64,000 nt of DNA, from the NCBI GenBank assembly GCA_964405835.1, contig CAYOPN010000001.1, positions 1 through 64,000 of the forward strand, written 5' to 3'. Below are positions 33,991 to 41,130 of the stretch, one piece after another. The first letter of the stretch is position 1. Each line of letters starts with the position of its first letter. A program made the translations under genes and the position numbers. This stretch comes from JAJVIP01 sp964405835. GTDB lineage: Bacteria > Elusimicrobiota > Elusimicrobia > F11. The notes under the pieces are model-generated. The model was given only the letters and a program-made list of their open reading frames with translations. It searched no databases and had not been told where the DNA came from.

Positions 33991-36990
33991 TTAGTTCGCG
34001 AGAACCTTTTGCAACTCTTCAATTCTTGTTTTTGCGTTGTCCAGCGCGGTTGCGTCTTTCGCGTTGGCCGCTACATCTTTATACGTTGAAAGCGCTTTCT
34101 GCGCCTGGCCTTGCGCAATATAAAGCTCGGCCAACCGCGCCAGCCCCGCGACGCGGTAAACATCGTCTTTGGGTGAGAAATTGAAAAGTTTTTCGTAGGC
34201 GGCCGCTTCCTGGTCGGCCTGTCCGGCGCGGCTATAGAGGTTGCCGATGCCATAAATCGCCTGCCCGAATTCAGGCTGGGATGCATCCACTTTCTGGTAA
34301 TGCGCGATGGCCTCAGCAGCGAGCCCGTTCTGTTCCTTGATCTGAGCAATCTGAAGATTGAGCTGGGCTTTTTTGGACGCGTCGGCCGTGCGGCTTAAGA
34401 GCGCCTCCAAAGCTTTTTCAGAATCGGCGGTTTTGCCCACTTTCGCGTAGGCCAACGGAATGTTCTCGGCGGCGTTCGCGGCCAGCGGGTCGTCCGGATA
34501 TTTTTGGACCAGGCTTTCAAATGTGATCGCGGCCTCGTCGAAGCGGTTCATACTGAACAGGCTGACGCCCAACCGGAACAGTCCGGTGGGAGCTTGTTGG
34601 TCGTTCGGAAATTGCGCCAAGAAATTTTTGTAGGCGGAAATGGCCTCGTCGTATTTTTCCTGCAGAAAGAACGTTTCCGCGCGATAGAAAGACGCTTGGG
34701 CGGCGAGGCTCGACGCCGGGAATTCGATCAGGATTTTCTCGAAATTGTTGAGGGCCGCTTTGTAGTCCTTATCATTATAGGCCTTGGCGCCTTTCTCCCA
34801 GTAAAGGTCCGCCAACACTTGCGATTTGGCCTGGCCCTTGGTCAGCTCTTCAATTTCAACATCGGACTTTCCGGCCTGAACGTAAGACATCTGCAGGAAG
34901 TCCTGGACGCTCGCTACTTCCTCGGCCTGCGGATAAAGCAGCAAGAATTCCTGATAACGCGGAATTGCCTCTTTATAATTACCCGCGTTGTAATAGGCGT
35001 GCGCCAACTGCAGCCGCGCTTCTTTCAAACGCTCGCTATCGGGATGTTTCACAATAAATGTTTGGAAGGCCTTCACCGACGCCGTGGTCTCGCCCAAGTC
35101 AAACAACGTGCGGGCCGCCTGGAAACGGGAACGCTCGGTCAACGGACTGTCCGGATATTTGTCGGCGAGAGCGGTCCAAACGCCCACCGCGTCCGTGTAA
35201 TACTCAAGCCGGTAAAGCGCCTGCGCTTCTTGGAACATCGCTTGAGGAACGCGCGTGTCTTTTTCGAAATCTTTTTGGAAGGAACGGTAGTAACCCACCG
35301 CCTGCTCGTATTTCTTCTGATTAAAATAGATGTTGCCCGACTGCAACGTCGCAAGCGCCAGCCATTCGGGACGGTTTTTTTGTTTCGCGATGGCGGCGAA
35401 CTGCTGCAGTGTCTGATAACCGGCATCGAGCTGGTTATTCTGGGCCAGCGCAACGGCCAATCCGAGGTAGGCATAAGGCGTCAGCGCCGAGTCCGGCGCG
35501 GCCGCGAGATATTGTTGATACCGCTTTTGCGCCAACTCAAAATTGCCGAGCGTCAACTGGCCTTCCGTCACCCAAAATTCCACTTCAGGATATTTCTCGC
35601 GCATCTCGGATGGCAGCCCCGCCCAATGGTGGTAGACGTGCGTAACCAGTTCCTGCCAGCGTTGAGCACGGACATAGGCCAACGACATCAAATGCAGCGC
35701 GCGCGCGGAATAGGCCGATTTCGGGAAACGGTCGACGACCGTCTGGTACGCGGCCAAGGCTTCGGCGCCACGGCCAATCTTGTCGTAGCAATAACCTTGG
35801 ACAAGCAAAATTTTGGGGGTCAGTTCGGCATCGTAGAAATTGCCTAGGCCTTCTTCGGAGGCGGCCAGCGCTTCCTCGTATTTGCCAAGCGCCGCCAAGG
35901 CCCACATGAGCTGATAGTTTTCATCCGGCGTACGGTCGCGGGCGCGGCCTTTTTTCTTGATGCTGGCGACGAGTTCCGGGATCCGATCCATCTGCACCCA
36001 CGACTCGGTCACCAACTGGCGGATCCGGTCGGCCATCGCGGGCCGCATATCCATCTTAAGCAGCGGCTCCAATCGGTCAATCACGGCTTGGTACTGCTGG
36101 CGGCGCATGTCCGCGCACGCGATGCGGAATTCGGCTTCGGTCTGCAGCGTGCCGTTCGGAAATTCACTCAACCAGCGCTGGAAGCTTTGATAGGCCAGCG
36201 GATAATCCTGTTGTTGATAATAGGTTTCCGCCACTTCGAACGCGCCCCGCTGTGCCCATACGGTGCCCGGAAATTTCTGGGTCAGTTTTTGGAAATAGGC
36301 CAGACCTTTCGAGGCTTGGCCCATGCGGCGGTAGGAAATACCGGCGAAATAGAGGTTTTTGGGGTCTTCCAGGTCTTTCTCGAAGAAGGCCAGGCTGCGT
36401 TGGTACTGCTCATTCTGGAAAAGCATGATCCCCGAAGGATAAAGCGCGCGCGCGTAGCTTTTGTAGTACTCGTTCTCAAGCAGCAGGATGTCCAAATGGG
36501 CCTGGGCGCTGGCGCGGTTGCCCTGGGCCAAGGCGGCCATCGCCATACCAAGCGTTGCTTCCGCTTGCAGCGACTTGTGACCGTCTTTCCGGACGCGGGA
36601 AAACTGGTCGTAGGACTCGCCATATAGCCCCATGTAGAAATAACACTCGGCCAGGCGGTATTGGAAGCTGGAAAGCTTGTAGACGTCGGCCAGCGGAGCT
36701 TCGGTTAATTGCAGGTAAATCTGAGCGGCTTCACGGTAATTTTCTGTTTCGAACAACAGTTCAGCAATGCTCGCCCGCGCGTTAATGGTATTCACTTGAT
36801 CTGGCGGCTGGGTTTCAAGCAGGGTGGTGAGGGAGCGGTAGAACGTTTTGGGATCCGTGGAGCGAAATGTCACTTCGTGTTTCTCCGACTTTCTGGTCGG
36901 TACGAAACGCTTGGCGTAGGACGGAATTGCCGATACAGTCAACAAGAACAGCGCGGCAAAAACGATATTTGATGGAATTTTACGTGTCAT
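33991..36990 (-). CDS. Periplasmic giant TPR protein
   Basis: 999 residues from ATG 36990, the start of a signal peptide (NIVFAALFLLTVSAIPSYA); the frame to 37053 adds an unlikely leader. Nearly the whole protein is TPR/Sel1-like helical repeats of the YbgF/BamD type (patterns such as LYGESYDQFSRV, YQSFQRWLSEFPNG, YQEFLLLYPQAEEV). It probably scaffolds a periplasmic complex with the downstream TolQ-ExbD-ExbD-TonB proteins, as Tol-associated TPR proteins do. It is the first gene of the run reaching to glmS. Confidence 0.88.
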   Translation of the reverse strand: MTRKIPSNIVFAALFLLTVSAIPSYAKRFVPTRKSEKHEVTFRSTDPKTFYRSLTTLLETQPPDQVNTINARASIAELLFETENYREAAQIYLQLTEAPLADVYKLSSFQYRLAECYFYMGLYGESYDQFSRVRKDGHKSLQAEATLGMAMAALAQGNRASAQAHLDILLLENEYYKSYARALYPSGIMLFQNEQYQRSLAFFEKDLEDPKNLYFAGISYRRMGQASKGLAYFQKLTQKFPGTVWAQRGAFEVAETYYQQQDYPLAYQSFQRWLSEFPNGTLQTEAEFRIACADMRRQQYQAVIDRLEPLLKMDMRPAMADRIRQLVTESWVQMDRIPELVASIKKKGRARDRTPDENYQLMWALAALGKYEEALAASEEGLGNFYDAELTPKILLVQGYCYDKIGRGAEALAAYQTVVDRFPKSAYSARALHLMSLAYVRAQRWQELVTHVYHHWAGLPSEMREKYPEVEFWVTEGQLTLGNFELAQKRYQQYLAAAPDSALTPYAYLGLAVALAQNNQLDAGYQTLQQFAAIAKQKNRPEWLALATLQSGNIYFNQKKYEQAVGYYRSFQKDFEKDTRVPQAMFQEAQALYRLEYYTDAVGVWTALADKYPDSPLTERSRFQAARTLFDLGETTASVKAFQTFIVKHPDSERLKEARLQLAHAYYNAGNYKEAIPRYQEFLLLYPQAEEVASVQDFLQMSYVQAGKSDVEIEELTKGQAKSQVLADLYWEKGAKAYNDKDYKAALNNFEKILIEFPASSLAAQASFYRAETFFLQEKYDEAISAYKNFLAQFPNDQQAPTGLFRLGVSLFSMNRFDEAAITFESLVQKYPDDPLAANAAENIPLAYAKVGKTADSEKALEALLSRTADASKKAQLNLQIAQIKEQNGLAAEAIAHYQKVDASQPEFGQAIYGIGNLYSRAGQADQEAAAYEKLFNFSPKDDVYRVAGLARLAELYIAQGQAQKALSTYKDVAANAKDATALDNAKTRIEELQKVLAN

Positions 36991-37134
36991 TTTCGATCGT
37001 TGGTTAGTCGCGCCAGTATAACAGAAGCTTCCTAAAATTTTCCAGGACATCAAAATAGTTTCTGTGTGACAGGTGAATATGATAAATCTCCTCGGAAAAT
37101 TTGGTTCCTATTGATAAAGAGTGAGGAGAGCTGG

Positions 37135-38112
37135 ATGTCTATTTTGGTTGTTGGTTCAGTGGCATTGGATTCGATCAAAACGCCGTTTGGTGAAGTAAAA
37201 GAGGCGCTTGGCGGATCCGCGACCTATTTTTCTTACGCCGCCAGTTTTTTTGCCCCGATTAGCGTGGTCGCGGTGGTTGGCTCCGACTTTCCGAAAGACC
37301 ATGTGAAGCTGCTCACTTCGCGCAACATCGACACGAGCGGCCTTGAGACGGCTTCAGGCAAAACATTTCGCTGGACCGGCCTCTACGAAACCGACATGAA
37401 CGCGGCCCGCACGCTGAACACCGAACTCAATGTTTTTCAATCCTTTCAACCGAAAATTCCCGCCAACAAAGCCAACACGCCCCACGTTTTTCTCGCCAAC
37501 ATCGACCCCGACCTGCAACTTGAAGTTCTGAACCAGACGCGTTCCCCGCAATTGATCGGCTGCGACACGATGAACCTGTGGATCGGGCTAAAGTCGGAGA
37601 GCCTCAACAAATTGCTGAAAAAAGTGCACGTGTTCCTATTGAACGATGGCGAAGCGCGCCAGTTGACCGGCATCACCAACCTCATCAAGGCCGGCTACGA
37701 CTTGTTGAAACGCGGCCCGCGCGTGGTGGTGATCAAGAAAGGGGAGCACGGGGCCATTCTACTGACCAAGGATTTCTTCTTCGTGGCGCCCGCCTTCCCG
37801 GTCGAAGACGTGTTCGACCCAACCGGCGCCGGCGATTGTTTCGCGGGCGGCTTCTTTTCCTCGCTCGCGGTCGGCGGCAATTTCTGGGACCAGACCGCGC
37901 TCCGCCGCTCGGTCATCTTCGGCACCGTCATGGCGTCGTTTAATGTGGAGTCGTTCAGCCTCGACCGGCTGACCAAGCTGAAACAAGGCGACATCATCGA
38001 ACGCTACAACCGCTTTAAGGCCTTTACCCAATTTGAACCCGCCGATCATTCCACTTCGTTTCGCCCCGGTGTCGTCATCCCGGCGAAAGCCGGGACCCAG
38101 ATTCTTTCCTGA
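37135..38112 (+). CDS. PfkB-family carbohydrate kinase
   Basis: 325 residues from ATG 37135, behind a GAGGAGAG site; the frame upstream is not family-like. N-terminal VVGSVALDSI and GGSATYFSYAA, and the C-terminal signature DPTGAGDCFAGGF with catalytic Asp234, define the ribokinase family. The substrate cannot be told; adenosine- or sugar-kinase-like members look similar. The last residues VVIPAKAGTQILS are read from repeat copy 4, and the stop is inside the repeat. gpmA follows. Confidence 0.9.
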   Translation: MSILVVGSVALDSIKTPFGEVKEALGGSATYFSYAASFFAPISVVAVVGSDFPKDHVKLLTSRNIDTSGLETASGKTFRWTGLYETDMNAARTLNTELNVFQSFQPKIPANKANTPHVFLANIDPDLQLEVLNQTRSPQLIGCDTMNLWIGLKSESLNKLLKKVHVFLLNDGEARQLTGITNLIKAGYDLLKRGPRVVVIKKGEHGAILLTKDFFFVAPAFPVEDVFDPTGAGDCFAGGFFSSLAVGGNFWDQTALRRSVIFGTVMASFNVESFSLDRLTKLKQGDIIERYNRFKAFTQFEPADHSTSFRPGVVIPAKAGTQILS

Positions 38113-38150
38113 TGTTTAAAACCTGGATCCCGGCTTTCGCCGGGATGACA
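38073..38150. repeat. Paired-palindrome REPIN-like repeat, copy 4
   Basis: The left palindrome CGTCATCCCGGCGAAAGCC starts at 38073 and the right GGCTTTCGCCGGGATGACA ends at 38150, with a 20-odd base spacer. It provides the end of the PfkB gene and lies just before the gpmA ribosome-binding site. Its spacer and right half are identical to copy 2 over about 35 bases. Confidence 0.9.
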
Positions 38151-38168
38151 TATTAAGGAGCTGCAATC

Positions 38169-38780
38169 ATGTCCAGTCTGGTTTTGGTCCGTCACGGACA
38201 ATCACAATGGAACCTCGAAAATAAATTCACCGGCTGGGTGGACGTCGATTTGACGCCAAAAGGCGAAAGCGAAGCCAAGGCCGCGGGCCAGAAATTAAAA
38301 GGCTTCAAGTTCGACAAGGCCTACACCTCCGATTTGAAACGCGCGCAGCGCACGCTGCAGATCATCCTCGGTGAAATCGGCCAGAGCAATTTGACGGTGG
38401 TCAAAGACAAGGCGCTGAACGAACGACACTATGGCGACCTGCAGGGCCTCGACAAAGCGGAGACCGCGAAAAAATACGGAGACAAACAGGTCCATATCTG
38501 GCGCCGCAGCTATGACATCGCGCCGCCGAACGGCGAGAGCCTGAAAGACACGGCGGCCCGCACGCTTCCTTATTTCAACAACACCATCGTTCCCGAACTC
38601 AAAAGCGGCAAGAACATCATCATCGCGGCGCATGGCAATAGCCTGCGGTCCATAGTTATGGAGATTGAAAAACTCACCAAAGAGCAAGTCCTGGAACTGA
38701 ACCTTGATACCGGCGTGCCGGTCTTTTATGAGACGGACGCAAAGGGAAACATCGTCAGGAAGGAAGCCGTCGGCAAGTAA
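38169..38780 (+). CDS. gpmA: 2,3-bisphosphoglycerate-dependent phosphoglycerate mutase
   Basis: 203 residues, the shorter bacterial form. Phosphohistidine His9 is in LVRHGQSQWN; NKFTGWVDVDLTPKG, SDLKRAQRTL, NERHYGDLQG and the second catalytic histidine in AAHGNSLRS complete the dPGM pattern. Interconverts 3- and 2-phosphoglycerate in glycolysis. An AAGGAG site is 8 bases before ATG, immediately after the repeat. Confidence 0.95.
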   Translation: MSSLVLVRHGQSQWNLENKFTGWVDVDLTPKGESEAKAAGQKLKGFKFDKAYTSDLKRAQRTLQIILGEIGQSNLTVVKDKALNERHYGDLQGLDKAETAKKYGDKQVHIWRRSYDIAPPNGESLKDTAARTLPYFNNTIVPELKSGKNIIIAAHGNSLRSIVMEIEKLTKEQVLELNLDTGVPVFYETDAKGNIVRKEAVGK

Positions 38781-38796
38781 AGCGTAAGGACTTGCA

Positions 38797-39378
38797 TTAT
38801 TCGGCCGGTAAAACGCTCACGACGTTACTGGCGGGATATTGGAACGGTCCCATCCCCGGGATCTCCACGGTATAACCCGAAGCGGTTTTGCTCTGCAGAA
38901 TTCCTTTCACGTCCCGCCCGGTTTTAAGTTTCAACGCGACATAGGTGCCGACAAGCTTATCTTCTCCCCCCGCTTTTGACGCGGCTTGTGCCGCAGGCGC
39001 AGCAGACTTAACGAGTGGTTTTGCCATGGTTTTCTTCGCACGGGCACGGCGCGTTCGTTTCTTCTTGGCTGGAGTAACAACAGCGGGGGGCGGTGCCGGC
39101 GTCTCTACAACGGGCGCCGCTTCAACCGGTGCGGGAGCAACAGGTTCCGGAACAACCGGTGTTACTTCCACGGGTTTGGCTTCGGGCGCTGAAGAAAAAT
39201 AACCCATGGCCCATTCAACTGTTTTCTTCATGTTATCGACCCGGTCAAGAAAAATTGACGGTTCAATTAATTTCAACGGGCCGACCACAACAAAGGCCGC
39301 CGCGCCGGAGATCAGAAGGACTCCGCCTACGGTAATTCGCATGCCGTAAGGATTCGCGGAAATGCCTTCAATTATCAA
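38797..39378 (-). CDS. Membrane protein with Pro/Ala/Lys linker and Sm-like C-terminal domain
   Basis: 193 residues. A membrane helix about residues 14-34 (ITVGGVLLISGAAAFVVVG), then a low-complexity Pro/Ala/Val stretch, a basic patch (AKKKRTRRARAKK), and a C-terminal beta domain (about 140-193: GTYVALKLKTGRDVKGILQS, ending NVVSVLP). That last part recalls Sm/Hfq-like folds or other small barrels, but the match is weak. Function unknown; it may tether something basic-binding to the membrane. It lies 9 bases after the UDPGP-like gene. Confidence 0.5.
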   Translation of the reverse strand: MIIEGISANPYGMRITVGGVLLISGAAAFVVVGPLKLIEPSIFLDRVDNMKKTVEWAMGYFSSAPEAKPVEVTPVVPEPVAPAPVEAAPVVETPAPPPAVVTPAKKKRTRRARAKKTMAKPLVKSAAPAAQAASKAGGEDKLVGTYVALKLKTGRDVKGILQSKTASGYTVEIPGMGPFQYPASNVVSVLPAE

Positions 39379-39387
39379 TGGGGTTTT

Positions 39388-41043
39388 TTAATTATCGAAC
39401 TCGGGGCAGGGGGCGCCATACGGCCGGCGCGGGCCGGGATTGGCGGTGAAGGGGATCAACTCGCCGCTGATCAATTCCTGCGCAGCGGTAATGACATGCG
39501 GGTCTTCCAGTTGACGCAAAATCGTGCGGAGCGCGATGCCAAGGTGCTCTTTCTGTTTCATGTCGTGGATCAACAGCTCGCGGCCACCGCTTCCGGCAAA
39601 CTGAAACATGCGGGACTTGTAATTGCTGTAGAGCAAAGACATATCGCCCATCGGCATGTCGACGCCCAAATACGAAATCTCTTTCCCTTCTGTTTCTTTC
39701 TGACGCGGAACGTACACGATCCGGCCGCCAAACTCTTTTAACGCGTGGCGCGTGGCAGCCAGGTCGGCCCATTGCCGCATGGCGTTGTAGGCGGGATGCC
39801 GGCCTTTGTTTTCCTTGAGGTAGGTCTGCACGCCGGCCTCAAACGCGCGGGCCAAAGACGGAAATGAATTCTCGTGGGTCTCGGTCAGCACATGAATCTC
39901 AGGGTCCCCAAAGGTCGTGCCGGTTCCGCCTTTCTGACCATCGGGATTGGAGACCGTCTCGATCGCGTTTACGTAACCGGCTTGAAACAATTTCTGCGCG
40001 TGGGCCAGCGCCTTCGCATTGATGATTTCCGTCGAATGCCGGTCCATGTCATTGATGCGGATCACGCTTAAGACTTTTGCGCCGCGGCTCAGGAAATAAG
40101 AAAACGCGTCGATCTCCATCGGTTTGATGGGCCGGCCGGATTCGGTGTAGGTCGTAAAGTCCCCCGGGCGCGAGGCCTGCATCAGCGCGTACATATGCCC
40201 GGCCGCGTCCATTGTCCCGTCGCCCTCCAGTAAAAAACATTTTCCGGTTTCGTCCGCGGAAATGCCCCGCGCCAATTCCTGTTCGATCGTGACCAGATTC
40301 ATCGGGTCAAATCCGTAAAACGCGTGTTTTTCGCGGACGCGTTCATCGTGCGCCTGGTTCACACCGCCGCGCGCGCTCACGAAGAACAGCAATTTTTGAT
40401 TGGCCAATGCCGCGCGGTAGCGCGGCATTGCTTCTTTGGCGGTCAAACGGCCGGCCTCAATTTCGTCTTGGACCACACGGCGCAGCGCCGCACGGAGCAA
40501 CACCGGCTGTTTCGGACCAAGCGGTGTTTCCACGATAAAGCCCCCGGTCTCTTTCTTCAGTTCCGCGCGCGCGAGCGCGATGCTCTTTAAGAAGAAATCG
40601 AGGCCCTTGTCGCCCGGTGAATGTTCGGCAATCTTGGTTGGAACAAGCTGATAAAAAGGCCCCTCGGAAAAACGGGAGGCCTCACCGGCTTGGAAGAAGA
40701 TGTGCAGCACTTCACCATCAAGGACTGCGCGATTGGCTTCGGCGGTGGCAGAATCGTCCAGGCTGACCACGTCGGCCTTGGCGGCGCCGATCGCGATGTT
40801 GAGGTCGCCTTGCGGGTCAAAGATGGGGTTCGGACCATGCGTTCGGACAAAAACTTCAATCTCCACTTTGTTGCCACGGGCAAGCAACCGGCCCAGCGTT
40901 GCCAACTCATGTTCGGCCAAACCGTTTTCAAGTTCGTTGACCGACGCGCGCTCAAAGTTCGATAGCGACTCAAACGCGGCGGTGCCGCTCAACTCACGCC
41001 GGAAACCACGCCATCTTTTTTCAGGAACAGGGGAATGCCACAT
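39388..41043 (-). CDS. UDPGP-like nucleotidyltransferase-fold protein
   Basis: 551 residues. The core resembles UDP-sugar pyrophosphorylases: HIFFQAGEASRF near residue 115 in place of the usual glycine-rich nucleotide loop, FLLEGDGTMDAAGHMYALMQAS near 280 resembling the PPGHG region, and VLSVIRINDMDRHS near 340 in the place of the N-x-D-N metal motif. The glycine-rich loop is altered, so the activity is doubtful. It is separated from the upstream gene by a terminator. It could be a diverged sugar nucleotidyltransferase or an inactive relative. Confidence 0.5.
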   Translation of the reverse strand: MWHSPVPEKRWRGFRRELSGTAAFESLSNFERASVNELENGLAEHELATLGRLLARGNKVEIEVFVRTHGPNPIFDPQGDLNIAIGAAKADVVSLDDSATAEANRAVLDGEVLHIFFQAGEASRFSEGPFYQLVPTKIAEHSPGDKGLDFFLKSIALARAELKKETGGFIVETPLGPKQPVLLRAALRRVVQDEIEAGRLTAKEAMPRYRAALANQKLLFFVSARGGVNQAHDERVREKHAFYGFDPMNLVTIEQELARGISADETGKCFLLEGDGTMDAAGHMYALMQASRPGDFTTYTESGRPIKPMEIDAFSYFLSRGAKVLSVIRINDMDRHSTEIINAKALAHAQKLFQAGYVNAIETVSNPDGQKGGTGTTFGDPEIHVLTETHENSFPSLARAFEAGVQTYLKENKGRHPAYNAMRQWADLAATRHALKEFGGRIVYVPRQKETEGKEISYLGVDMPMGDMSLLYSNYKSRMFQFAGSGGRELLIHDMKQKEHLGIALRTILRQLEDPHVITAAQELISGELIPFTANPGPRRPYGAPCPEFDN

Positions 41044-41069
41044 GCGGGCATCATAACACGAAGAGAAAT

Positions 41070-41107
41070 AAAAAGCCCCGCTCTCCGGTGTCGCTGGAAG
41101 GCGGGGC
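41070..41107 (-). terminator. Intrinsic terminator after the ChaN-like gene
   Basis: Minus-strand stem GCCCCGC (41107-41101) pairs with GCGGGGC (41081-41075) around a 19-base loop that is partly self-paired, followed by UUUUUA (41074 on). It ends the gene at 41131 and separates it from the gene starting at 41043. Confidence 0.85.
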
Positions 41108-41130
41108 CCGTTATTTTTTGAATTATTGGC

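Noticed and set aside
29391..36990. Direct identification as the Myxococcus Agl/Glt gliding machine
   Set aside because: The TolQ plus two ExbD composition is similar, but no specific Glt protein can be recognised, and Tol/Exb systems look alike.
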